This document shows, piece after piece, positions 20,414 to 30,500 of a stretch of DNA of 64,000 nt. The notes beneath the pieces are model-generated. The model saw nothing but the letters and a program-made list of their open reading frames with translations, was not told where the DNA came from and made no database searches. The stretch's first letter is position 1. Each line of letters begins with the position of its first letter. The stretch comes from Pseudomonas fluorescens (GTDB taxonomy: Bacteria > Pseudomonadota > Gammaproteobacteria > Pseudomonadales > Pseudomonadaceae), in the NCBI RefSeq assembly GCF_019212185.1, contig NZ_CP078138.1, positions 2,648,501-2,712,500 on the forward strand. Direction: 5' to 3'. A program made the position numbers and the translations under genes.

Positions 20414-22705
20414 ATGTCGTATCGCATTTTCACCAGCCTTTTTGCGCTGCTTATCAGCAGTTTCGCGGCAGCGCAGGACAGCGCCCCGGCGATCTCCTAT
20501 ACCCGCGATATCCAGCCGATCTTCACTGAAAAGTGCGTGGCCTGCCACGCCTGCAACGACGCCGCCTGTCAGCTCAACCTGGGCAGTGGCGAAGGCGCGG
20601 CGCGCGGGGCGAGCAAGGTCCCGGTTTATGACGGTGATCGCAGTACGGCGTCGAGCCCGACGCGGATTTTTTACGACGCCTTTGGCAAGCAAGCCTGGCA
20701 GAACAAGGGCTTCTACCCGGTGGTCGAGACCCAGGGCAGCCAGGCCGCGTTGATGGCGCGGATGCTCGAGCTGGGGCACCAGACCCCATTGCAACCCAAT
20801 GCCAAGCTGCCGGACGAAATCGTCCTGGGGCTCAACCGCAATAACATGTGCCCGCAGCCGGCGGAATTCGACGGCTATGCCAGCCAGCACCCGAAAGAAG
20901 GCATGCCGCTGGCGGTCACCGGGCTGACCGACGCGCAATACCAGACCCTGCAACGCTGGCTGGCCTCGGGCGCGCCCATCGATGAACAGGCCCTCGCGCC
21001 GAGCGCGCAAGAAGCCGCGCAGGTGGTGCAATGGGAAAACTTGCTGAATGCCCCAGGCGCCCGGGAAAGCCTGGTGGCGCGCTGGCTGTACGAGCACTTG
21101 TTTCTCGCCCATGTCTACTTCAAGGGTGGCGAGCCCGGGCACTTCTTCCAGTGGGTGCGTTCGCGCACCCCGACCGGCCAGCCGATCGACCTGATCGCCA
21201 GTCGCCGCCCCAACGATGACCCGGGCACCCAGGTGTACTACCGCCTGTGGCCGGTGCAGGGGGTGATCGTGCACAAGACCCACATCAGTTATCCGCTGAG
21301 CCCGGCCAAGCTGGCCCGGGTCAAGAGCCTGTTCTACAGCGGCAACTGGCAAGTCGACGCCTTGCCCGGCTACGGCCCGGAGCGCCGCGCCAACCCGTTC
21401 GAGACCTTCCAGGCGATTCCGGCTCAGGCGCGTTACCAGTTCATGCTGGATAACGCCGAATACTTCGTGCGCACCTTTATTCGCGGTCCGGTGTGCCGTG
21501 GGCAGATCGCGACCGATGTGATCCGCGATAACTTTTGGGCGCTGTTCCAGGCGCCCGAGCATGACCTGTACATCGTCGACCCGAACTACCGGCGCCAGGC
21601 CACGCCGCTGCTGGCGATGCCTGGGCAGAACGATGATGTCGGCAGCGTTCTGAGCCTGTGGCACACCTACCGCGACAAACGTAACGATTACGAAGCCCTG
21701 CGCCGCGATAGCTACGCCGACGCGCCGGCGCCGAGTTGGTCGACCCTGTGGGCGGGCAACAACAACTCGTTGCTGAGCATTTTCCGCCACTTCGACAGTG
21801 CCTCGGTGACCAAGGGCCTGATCGGCGATGTGCCGCAGACCATGTGGCTGTTCGACTACCCGCTGCTGGAGCGTACCTACTACCAATTGGCGGTGAACTT
21901 CGACGTTTACGGCAACGTCTCGCACCAGGCGCAGACGCGGCTGTATTTCGACCTGATCCGCAACGGCGCCGAGCTGAACTTCCTGCGCCTGATGCCGGCC
22001 GACTCGCGGGATGCCTACCTCGACGACTGGTACCAGAACAGCGGCAAGCTGAAGATGTGGATGGACTATGAAAACATCGACGATGACACCCCGACCGCGC
22101 TGAGCCTGGATGCCAAGGACCCGATGCGCGACTTCACCCACCAGTTGCTGGCACGCTACGGCGACCTGAATGCCCGGCCGGATCCGATCAACCGCTGCGA
22201 CGGCGCCTATTGCTCGCGGGCCAATATCGACCCGGCCCTGCAGGGCGCCGAGCAGGTCCTGAGTCGTCTGGTGTCGCGCCCGGCGGCAGGCTTGAAGGTG
22301 ATTGACCAATTGCCGGAAGCGACCATGCTGCGCATCGAAGTTCCTGGCGGCAAGCGCGAGATCTACAGCCTGCTGCGCAACCGCGCTCACAGTAATGTGG
22401 CGTTCATGCTCGGCGAATCGCTGCGCTATCAGCCGGGGCTCGACACCCTGACGCTGTATCCCGGCGTGCTCAGCAGCTACCCGAATTTCATGTTCAATAT
22501 TCCGGTGGCCGATGTGCCGGAATTCGTCGAGGACATGGAAAACGCCAAGGACGCCAACCGTTTCGAGCGCATTGTCGAGCGTTGGGGCATTCGTCGCAGC
22601 CATCCGCTGTTTTGGGTGTATTTCCACGATTTGAGCCGCTATATCCACGAAACCGACCCGGTGGAAGAGGGCGTGCTGGACATGAATCGCTACGAGAACC
22701 TGTGA
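20414..22705 (+). CDS. cti: Fatty acid cis/trans isomerase
   Basis: 763 residues. A signal peptide (about residues 1-20) leads to a cytochrome-c-type haem site CVACH at residues 41-45, followed by the Cti signature CNDAACQLNLGSGEGAARG. The enzyme is periplasmic and converts cis to trans unsaturated fatty acids in membrane lipids under solvent or heat stress. It is found in Pseudomonas and a few relatives. The ATG at 20414 directly precedes the signal peptide; the open frame extends upstream to 19985 only by chance. Confidence 0.95.
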   Translation: MSYRIFTSLFALLISSFAAAQDSAPAISYTRDIQPIFTEKCVACHACNDAACQLNLGSGEGAARGASKVPVYDGDRSTASSPTRIFYDAFGKQAWQNKGFYPVVETQGSQAALMARMLELGHQTPLQPNAKLPDEIVLGLNRNNMCPQPAEFDGYASQHPKEGMPLAVTGLTDAQYQTLQRWLASGAPIDEQALAPSAQEAAQVVQWENLLNAPGARESLVARWLYEHLFLAHVYFKGGEPGHFFQWVRSRTPTGQPIDLIASRRPNDDPGTQVYYRLWPVQGVIVHKTHISYPLSPAKLARVKSLFYSGNWQVDALPGYGPERRANPFETFQAIPAQARYQFMLDNAEYFVRTFIRGPVCRGQIATDVIRDNFWALFQAPEHDLYIVDPNYRRQATPLLAMPGQNDDVGSVLSLWHTYRDKRNDYEALRRDSYADAPAPSWSTLWAGNNNSLLSIFRHFDSASVTKGLIGDVPQTMWLFDYPLLERTYYQLAVNFDVYGNVSHQAQTRLYFDLIRNGAELNFLRLMPADSRDAYLDDWYQNSGKLKMWMDYENIDDDTPTALSLDAKDPMRDFTHQLLARYGDLNARPDPINRCDGAYCSRANIDPALQGAEQVLSRLVSRPAAGLKVIDQLPEATMLRIEVPGGKREIYSLLRNRAHSNVAFMLGESLRYQPGLDTLTLYPGVLSSYPNFMFNIPVADVPEFVEDMENAKDANRFERIVERWGIRRSHPLFWVYFHDLSRYIHETDPVEEGVLDMNRYENL

Positions 22706-22709
22706 TTGA

Positions 22710-23393
<684 letters not shown>

Positions 23394-23408
23394 GGCGTTC
23401 GCTGCGAC

Positions 23409-23441
23409 TAAAAAAACGGCGTCCGTGAGCGCCGTTTTTTT
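23409..23441 (+). terminator. Terminator of nfuA
   Basis: AAAAAACGGCG, TCCGTGAG, CGCCGTTTTTTT: a stem with flanking A and T runs that can work in both directions, 16 bases after the stop. Confidence 0.9.
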
Positions 23442-23447
23442 ATGCCC

Positions 23448-23511
23448 TGTAGGAGCATCTGGCTTTACGCGTCATCGTTGACGATTTTCGCTGGCAAGCC
23501 AGCTCCGACAA
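23448..23511. repeat. REPIN
   Basis: Arms CTGTAGGAGCATCTGGCT and AGCCAGCTCCGACA around a loop containing GCGTCATCGTTGACGA, between nfuA and cobM. Confidence 0.7.
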
Positions 23512-23533
23512 TGGCCGTGGTAGAGCAGAAACA

Positions 23534-24280
23534 TTACGGCCTATACAAATGCGCATGCCCCGCCCGATACAGCGATGACTCGCTGAAACTGTCACTGGCC
23601 AACACCCGGCCCACCAGAATCAGTGCCGTACGCCGGAACCCCTTGGCCTGCACTTTCTCGGCGATATCGGCGAGGGTTCCCAGCACCCAGTCCTGATCCG
23701 GCCAACTGGCCCGGTGTACCACGGCGATCGGGCAATCCGCGCCGTAATGGGGCAGCAGTTCGGCGACGATTTTCTCCAGGTGATTGACCCCCAGATGAAT
23801 GGCCATGGTGGTGCCGTGGGCGGCCAGGCTGCTGAACGACTCGCCGGCGGGCATGCTGGTCTTGTCGGCGTAGCGGGTGAGGATCACGCTCTGGGCGATG
23901 TCCGGCAGGGTCAGTTCAGCCTCCAGCAACGCCGCGCAGGCGGCGGTGGCGGTGACGCCGGGGATGATTTCGAAGGGGATGCCCAGCGCCCGCAAGTGGC
24001 GGATCTGCTCGCCGATGGCGCCGTACAGGCTCGGGTCGCCGGAATGCACGCGGGCCACATCCTGGCCCTGGACGTGAGCCACGCGGATCAGCTCGATGAT
24101 CTGTTCCAGGTGCAGTTCGGCACTGTTGATCACGTGTTCGGCCTGGTGGCCTTCAAGCGCGGCAGCCGGCACCAGCGAGCCGGCGTAGATGATCACCGGG
24201 CAACTGCGGATCAGCCGCTGGCCCTTGACGGTGATCAGTTCCGGATCGCCGGGGCCGGCGCCGATGAAGTAGACGGTCAT
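23534..24280 (-). CDS. cobM: Precorrin-4 C11-methyltransferase
   Basis: 248 residues of the SAM-dependent tetrapyrrole methylase family: YFIGAGPGDPELITVKG at the N-terminus and the HSGDPSLYGA motif at about residue 80 are diagnostic. CobM methylates C-11 of precorrin-4 in the aerobic cobalamin pathway. AGGAG stands 8 bases before the ATG. It is the last gene of the minus-strand riboswitch arm, 131 bases after cobE with a stray REP arm in between. Confidence 0.92.
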   Translation of the reverse strand: MTVYFIGAGPGDPELITVKGQRLIRSCPVIIYAGSLVPAAALEGHQAEHVINSAELHLEQIIELIRVAHVQGQDVARVHSGDPSLYGAIGEQIRHLRALGIPFEIIPGVTATAACAALLEAELTLPDIAQSVILTRYADKTSMPAGESFSSLAAHGTTMAIHLGVNHLEKIVAELLPHYGADCPIAVVHRASWPDQDWVLGTLADIAEKVQAKGFRRTALILVGRVLASDSFSESSLYRAGHAHLYRP

Positions 24281-24411
24281 GGCCGGCTCCTGAGGGTTCT
24301 AGGGAAGGGGCAGATGAGCGATGCTCATGATGAAAAGGGAATTATCGCAAGAATTGAAGGGGGCTAACGCAGGAACTCGCTCGCTCCTACAGGTGTGCGG
24401 GGTATTGCCCA

Positions 24412-24825
24412 TTATCCGGCACACGCCAACGCAAAGGTCGCTTGCGCATACTTCTGTCGGGAAATCAGCAAGGTCGCTGGCGCCTGGGCCAGTGCTTCGG
24501 CAAGGGCGAGGGCAGCGCTTTCGGCGACGCCGTAACAACCCGTGCGCTCGAAAGCGATCTGGGACTGGTGGCTAAGCCGTGCTTCGTAAGCGGACAATTG
24601 CTCGCTGCTGAACACGGTCAGGGGCAAGCCCAGTTGCTCAGCCAGTTCGATAAGCCCGGGTTCATCACGTTTCAGGTCGATGCTCGCCAGCGCCGTGATC
24701 GATTGCAGATCGATCCGCTGTGCCTGCAAGGCCTGGTCGAGTAACGCGCGCAGCGTGCTGGCCGGGCAGCCGCGTTGGCAGCCCAGGCCGACCACCAGGG
24801 TCGGCGCTGCGCGCGTTTCACTCAT
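24412..24825 (-). CDS. cobE: CobE, cobalamin biosynthesis protein
   Basis: 137 residues. LVVGLGCQRGCP at the N-terminus and TALASIDLKRDEPGL are typical of CobE/CbiG C-terminal domains, which take part in ring contraction or its product handling. The ATG overlaps the cbtA stop (ATGA), so the two are coupled. Confidence 0.88.
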   Translation of the reverse strand: MSETRAAPTLVVGLGCQRGCPASTLRALLDQALQAQRIDLQSITALASIDLKRDEPGLIELAEQLGLPLTVFSSEQLSAYEARLSHQSQIAFERTGCYGVAESAALALAEALAQAPATLLISRQKYAQATFALACAG

Positions 24826-25529
24826 GCCTGATAGTGGCCTGCGCTTTTGCGCCGGAACAACCAGGCACTGATCAGCCCAAGGGCCAGCCAGAACGCCACG
24901 TTGGTCAGATGCGAAGCGATCTTGAACTGCGCTTCGAGGGCCTCGGGGGCGAGCATCGAATGCACTTCCGGTTGCGGCGCGCCGACGATGTGCGGCACCG
25001 CCAAGATGGCCACGCCGAGTGCCTTCAGCAGCCAGTTCTTGCCGAAGGCGATCAGGGCGATACCGGCAGCAGTAGACGCGGCAGTACCGATCCACCACAT
25101 CTGCCGCTGCGCCAGATCCGCGGCGGCGGTGCCCGGCAACTCCGGCGGCAGGCCGAGGGTCGGCGCGAGGACGAAGGTGGCGTAGCCGGCCAGGCCCCAG
25201 AGCAGGCCCTGGGACGTGCGGGTCGGGGTGCGCAGGGTGTAGAGTCCGGCGAGCATCAGCGCGAAACCGACCGCCACCACCAGGTTACCGCCGGTGGTCG
25301 ACAGCACGCGCTGCCAGCCGTCTTCCGGCTCCCAGGCCTCGGCGTCGTGGCTGTGGGCAGCCATCGCCGAGTCGGCATGTTCATGCACTTGCTCGACGGC
25401 GGGCTCGGATTTCTCGTAGGTCTCGGCCTGCAAAATCAGCGGCGAGACCCAGAAGCTTTGCAGCAGGGTCAGCAGAAGGGCGGCCAACAGCCCGCTGAAA
25501 CCTGCGGTTTGAGCAATACGCTTGATCAT
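24822..25529 (-). CDS. cbtA: CbtA, predicted cobalt transporter subunit
   Basis: 235 residues with about five membrane segments and a periplasmic loop rich in His, Asp and Glu (HEHADSAMAAHSHDAE). CbtA is a predicted B12-regulated cobalt transporter seen next to cob genes. The start MIKRIAQT at 25529 is chosen because it leads into the first membrane segment; the frame upstream is not protein-like. Confidence 0.88.
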   Translation of the reverse strand: MIKRIAQTAGFSGLLAALLLTLLQSFWVSPLILQAETYEKSEPAVEQVHEHADSAMAAHSHDAEAWEPEDGWQRVLSTTGGNLVVAVGFALMLAGLYTLRTPTRTSQGLLWGLAGYATFVLAPTLGLPPELPGTAAADLAQRQMWWIGTAASTAAGIALIAFGKNWLLKALGVAILAVPHIVGAPQPEVHSMLAPEALEAQFKIASHLTNVAFWLALGLISAWLFRRKSAGHYQA

Positions 25530-25540
25530 CTGGGCAGGTC

Positions 25541-25732
25541 TCAGTGGCACGGGAAAGCGGCGCTGTGCCGGGTGTCGTGAGCGGCGTTGTGCACGGCTTC
25601 GATGTGCGAGAAGCCGGCGAAGTACACCAGGCACGCACCGAGGATCGAGGCGCTGAGGGCGGCGACCAGGCGTTGGCCCAGTGTGGTGGTGCCGGCGGCG
25701 GTGGCGTGGCGAGTGCTGCTGATGGTCGACAT
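25541..25732 (-). CDS. cbtB: CbtB, small predicted cobalt transporter subunit
   Basis: 63 residues with one membrane segment (LVAALSASILGACLVYFAGF) and a C-terminal HNAAHDTRHSAAFPCH, the His-rich motif of CbtB. It is the first gene after the minus-strand cobalamin riboswitch, with AGAGGT before its ATG, and lies 11 bases from cbtA. Confidence 0.9.
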   Translation of the reverse strand: MSTISSTRHATAAGTTTLGQRLVAALSASILGACLVYFAGFSHIEAVHNAAHDTRHSAAFPCH

Positions 25733-25841
25733 GGCGCTTACCTCTGGTCAGTCAGGGGTGATCCGTGCGCATGCAAGCCTCCGCGAGCAGGCCGCGGAAA
25801 CTGAAACAGCGCCCGCCCACCGCGGGTTTGTTATTCAAGTA

Positions 25842-26042
25842 TTGCGGGCCGGTCTCCGGGCTCACGAGGGGCTGGCGTTGGCCAAACCTTCAAGAATCGC
25901 CTTCCCATGCTGTACATCAGGCACAGTGGCTGTGATTCTTCACTCGCTTACCGTTGCGGGGGCAGCACCGGACTGACATGGGCTTGAAGTAAAGCTCATG
26001 ATTCACCGGTTTCCCGTTTCACCCTGTGAAGGGCACCCGTAA
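25842..26042 (-). ncRNA. Cobalamin riboswitch of the cbtB operon
   Basis: Read on the minus strand, the region runs from GGGTGCCCTTCACAGGGTG through GGGAAACCGGTG and the conserved core GCTGCCCCCGCAACGGTAAGCG to GAGCCCGGAGACCGGCC. These are the conserved blocks of the AdoCbl aptamer in the right order. It lies 110 bases before cbtB, so excess cobalamin should shut off cobalt uptake and cobE/cobM. Confidence 0.92.
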
Positions 26043-26101
26043 CAAGGTGTGTAGGAGAGCATGGGCGGGTGCTGGCGTCAATCTTGATACCGAGTTGACC
26101 C

Positions 26102-26130
26102 CTTCGCGAGCAGGCTCGCTCCCACAATGG
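26102..26130. repeat. Single REP arm
   Basis: CTTCGCGAGCAGGCTCGCTCCCACAATGG, one half of a REPIN, between the two divergent riboswitches. Confidence 0.6.
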
Positions 26131-26181
26131 ATTTGCGGTCACCAGAACCATTGACCGAGCCCAGTACGATGCGTAGCCTTG

Positions 26182-26366
26182 CACCTTCGAGGTTCTTCGG
26201 CCCCTGCGCCGAAGCTAAGAAGGGAACGCGGTCGATGCCGCGGCTGCCCCCGCAACTGTGAACGGTGTCGTTGCTGCCAGGCCACTGCACGCTCTTCCGA
26301 GCGGCGGGAAGGCGCAGTAATCGCCAGTCGAAAGACCGGCCCACCGTCAGCCAGGAGACCTGCCTC
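26182..26366 (+). ncRNA. Cobalamin riboswitch of the cobW operon
   Basis: Conserved blocks appear in order: GAGGTTCTTCGGCCCC, AAGAAGGGAACGCGGT, GCGGCTGCCCCCGCAACTGTGA, CACTG, GGGAAGGCGC and GTCAGCCAGGAGACCTGCC. It stands 115 bases before cobW. A 6-bp stem ATGCCC/GGGCAT (26452-26477) covers the cobW ribosome site and may be the translational switch. Confidence 0.94.
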
Positions 26367-26480
26367 GATCCAGATTCTCACTACAACCGGGCGGGGTGAT
26401 CCGGTGGCGAACTGCTCCCGCGCGCGTCTGCGTCGCTGGTTCTCGTCCCGTATGCCCGCCACCTTGCCAAAGGGCATCCG

Positions 26481-27548
26481 ATGAAAACACTGGCCAAACT
26501 CCCCGTCACCATCGTTACCGGCTTCCTTGGCTCGGGCAAAACCACCTTGCTGCGGCACATGCTCGACAACGCCCAGGGCCGGCGCATCGCGGTGATCGTC
26601 AACGAATTTGGCGAGCTGGGCATCGACGGCGAAATCCTCAAGCAGTGCTCCATCGGCTGCACCGAAGAAGAAGCCAGCGGCCGGGTCTACGAGTTGGCCA
26701 ACGGTTGCCTGTGCTGCACCGTCCAGGAAGAATTCTTCCCGGTGATGCGCGAGCTGGTGGCGCGCCGTGGCGACCTCGACCACATCCTCATCGAAACCTC
26801 TGGCCTGGCCCTGCCCAAGCCGCTGGTCCAGGCTTTCCAGTGGCCGGAAATCCGCAGCGCCTGCACGGTTGACGCGGTTATTACCGTGGTCGACAGCCCG
26901 GCCGTCGCCGCCGGCACCTTCGCCGCCTTCCCGGACCAGGTTGACGCCCAGCGCAAGCTCGACCCGAACCTTGACCACGAGTCGCCGCTGCACGAACTGT
27001 TCGCTGACCAACTGGCCAGCGCCGACCTGGTGATCCTCAACAAGACCGACCTGATCAACCCCGAAGACCTGGCCCGAGTGCGCCAGGAAGTCGCCGAGGA
27101 ACTGCCGCCGGCGGTGAAAATCATCGAGGCCAGCAGCGGTCGCGTGCCGCTGGACGTGCTGATCGGCCTGGGTGCCGGCTCCGAAGAACACATCGACAGC
27201 CGCCACAGCCACCACGATCACCACCATGACGGCGACGATCATGAAGACCACGATCACGACGCCTTCGATTCGATCTCCATCGAACTGCCGCAAGCCGATG
27301 AAAGCCTGCTGCTCGATGCCCTGACCCAACTGGTGGTGCAGCACGGCATCCTGCGGGTCAAGGGTTTCGCGGCGATCCCGAACAAACCGATGCGCCTGCT
27401 GATCCAGGGCGTGGGCACTCGTTTCGACAAGCACTTCGACCGTCAGTGGGGCGCTGAAGAAGCGCGCATCACGCGCCTGGTGCTGATCGGCCAGGAACTG
27501 GACGCGGCCTTGCTCGAAGCGCAACTGCGCGCCGCCCTCAGCGTCTGA
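26481..27548 (+). CDS. cobW: CobW, GTP-dependent metallochaperone
   Basis: 355 residues of the COG0523 GTPase family. GFLGSGKTT (residues 14-22) is the P-loop, GCLCC the metal-binding CxCC motif, and NKTD the guanine-recognition motif. A His/Asp-rich stretch (about residues 232-255) sits before the CobW C-terminal domain. It is thought to load Co(II) for the CobN chelatase. It is followed after 3 bases by cobN. Confidence 0.95.
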   Translation: MKTLAKLPVTIVTGFLGSGKTTLLRHMLDNAQGRRIAVIVNEFGELGIDGEILKQCSIGCTEEEASGRVYELANGCLCCTVQEEFFPVMRELVARRGDLDHILIETSGLALPKPLVQAFQWPEIRSACTVDAVITVVDSPAVAAGTFAAFPDQVDAQRKLDPNLDHESPLHELFADQLASADLVILNKTDLINPEDLARVRQEVAEELPPAVKIIEASSGRVPLDVLIGLGAGSEEHIDSRHSHHDHHHDGDDHEDHDHDAFDSISIELPQADESLLLDALTQLVVQHGILRVKGFAAIPNKPMRLLIQGVGTRFDKHFDRQWGAEEARITRLVLIGQELDAALLEAQLRAALSV

Positions 27549-27551
27549 TCC

Positions 27552-30500
27552 ATGCACCTGCTCAGGACCCAGCCCGGCGGATTCGTCTCCGAGGACAACA
27601 TTGCCGATCTCGGGCAAACCCCCGCCGAGCTGGTGATCCTGTGCAGCGGTGACTCCAGCCTGGCGCTGCTGGCCGAGGCGGCGCAGCAACTGCCCGAGGA
27701 CTACCCGAGCCTGCGCCTGGCCAACCCGATGCAGGTGCAGAATCACGCCTCGGTCGACCTGTATGTCGATCAGGTGCTGCGCCACGCCAAGGTGATCCTG
27801 ATCTCGCTGCATGGCGGGATCGCCTATTGGCGCTACGGCGTCGAGCGCCTGATGGAACTGGCGCAGCGCGGTGTGCAACTGATTCTGGTGCCGGGCGACG
27901 ACCGTCCCGACCCGGAGCTCAGCGACTTGAGCACCGTGCCGGCGGAAGACCGCGAGCGGCTCTGGCACTTCCTGCGTCAGGGCGGCAAGCACAATGCTCT
28001 GGAGCTGTATCGCTGCCTGGCCAGTCGCTGGCTTGACCGCGACTATGCCTGGGGCGAGCCGCAAGTGCTGCCACGCACGGCGATCTATCATCCGCATCAC
28101 GCCCAGCCGAACCTGACCGATTGGCAAGCCGACTGGCGGCCCGGTCAGCCAGTGGCGGCGCTGCTGTTCTACCGCTCGCACTTGCAGGCGGCCAACACCG
28201 CGTTCGTCGATGTGTTCTGCCAGCGCTTGCAGGTGGCCGGACTCAATCCCTTGCCAATCGCCGTCGCCAGCCTCAAGGAGCCCGGCTGCCTGACGGTCGT
28301 CGAAGACTGGCTGGACGAGGTGCAGGCCGCGCTGATTCTCAACACCACCGGCTTTGCCCAGTCCAGCCCCGAGGCGCCGCACCTGCGGCCGTTCCGCCGC
28401 GATATCCCGGTGATCCAGGCGATCTGTGCCCAAGACAACGAGCCGGGCTGGAGTGCCAGCGAACAGGGGCTCGGCCCGCGTGACCTGGCGATGCACATTG
28501 CCTTGCCGGAACTGGATGGGCGGATCATCAGTCGGCCCATCAGCTTCAAGGACCTGGCCTGGCGCAGCGAGCGCAGCCAGTGCGATGTGGTCTGTTACCG
28601 GGCGCACCCCGAACGCATGGATTTCGTCGCCGAACTGGCCCGGCGCTGGGCCGAGTTGGCGCGCGTGCCGAACGGCGAGAAACGGGTGGCGCTGATTCTT
28701 GCCAACTATCCGACTCGCGATGGACGCATTGGCAACGGTGTCGGCCTGGACACCCCGGCAGCGGCCTTGAATATTCTGCGAGCGCTGCAGGAGCAAGGCT
28801 ATCCGCTGCCGGTCGAACTGCCCGTCAGCGGCACCGCGTTGATCCAGCAACTGCTCGGCGGGGTCAGTAACGATCTCGACAGCATCGACCTGCGCCCCTG
28901 CCAGCAAAGCCTGGCGCTGGAGGATTACCGGGCGATGTTCGAGGCCTTGCCGGAAGCTAACCGCAGCGCGGTGCTGCAACGCTGGGGCGAGCCGAGCGCG
29001 GACCCGATGTACCGCGACGGGCGGCTGATGATCGCCGGCCTGCGCTTCGGCCTGACCTTTGTCGGCATCCAGCCGGCGCGCGGTTATCAGGTCGATCCGA
29101 GCGCGGTCTACCACGACCCGGACCTGGTGCCGCCCCACGCCTACCTGGCGTTCTACTTCTGGCTGCGCAAGGTCTACGGCGCCCATGCGCTGATCCATGT
29201 CGGCAAACACGGGAACCTAGAATGGCTGCCGGGCAAGGGTGTTGGCCTGTCCGAGCAGTGCTGGCCGGATGCGCTGCTCGGGCCGCTGCCGAACATCTAC
29301 CCGTTTATCGTCAACGACCCGGGCGAGGGCGCCCAGGCCAAACGCCGCACCCAAGCGGTGATCATCGACCACCTGATGCCACCCCTGACCCGCGCCGAAA
29401 CCTACGGCCCGCTGCGCAATCTGGAGTTGCTGGCCGACGAATATTACGAAGCGCAACTGCTCGACCCACGGCGGGCTCGCGAACTGCAGCGCGACATTCT
29501 GGCGCTGGTGCGTGAGACCCACATTGACCGTGAGCTGCAACTCGATAGCGACGCCGACGCGGCGATCTGGCTGCCGCGCCTGGACACCTACCTGTGCGAC
29601 CTCAAGGAATCGCAGATTCGCGATGGGCTGCATGTATTCGGCGAGTCGCCGAGTGGGCGTTTGCGCATCGACACCTTGCTCGCGTTGTTGCGCATTCCCC
29701 GGGGGGATGGTCGGGGGGCGCAATCGAGCTTGTTGCGGGCGTTGAGCAAAGCCTTTGCGCTGGGGTTTGATCCGCTGGATTGTGCCCTGGCCGAACCCTG
29801 GAGCGGACCGCGCCCGGAGGTGTTGGCCGCGATTACCGACGAGCCCTGGCGCACTGCGGGGGATAGCCGTGAGCGGTTGGAGTTGTTTGCCAGCCAACTC
29901 ATCTCCCAGACATTGAGCCCTGATACCTGTAGGAGCGAGCCTGCTCGCGATGGTGTATCAGACACATCGCAGTCGCCTGACACTCCATCGCGAGCAGGCT
30001 CGCTCCTGCAATGGTCTGCATCGGTAGAAGTCGAAGCCATCCTCGACCACCTGCGCGAAGTCGTCGCCCCGCGCCTGGACGCCTGCGGCCCGGCGGAAAT
30101 GCACGGTTTGCTCAGCGCCCTCGCCGGACGTTTCGTCCCCGCCGGCCCCAGTGGTGCGCCAAGTCGTGGGCGCCTCGATGTGTTGCCCACCGGGCGTAAT
30201 TTCTACTCGGTGGACGTGCGCAACCTACCGACCACCACCGCCTGGCGCATCGGTTTTCAATCGGCCAACCTGATTCTCGAACGGCACCTGCAGGACCACG
30301 GCGATCACCTGCGCCAGCTCGGCCTGTCAGTGTGGGGCACGGCGACCATGCGCACCGGCGGCGACGACATTGCCCAGGCCATGGCGCTGATGGGCGTGCG
30401 TCCGGTGTGGGCCACGGGCAGCCAGCGGGTCGATGACTTCGAAATCCTGCCGCTGAGCCTGCTCGACCGGCCACGGGTCGACGTGACCTTGCGCGTGTCC

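Noticed and set aside
26139..29210. 1023-codon minus-strand frame across the cobW riboswitch, cobW and the start of cobN
   Set aside because: It covers a riboswitch and two well-supported genes on the opposite strand, and its translation has low complexity and no domain.
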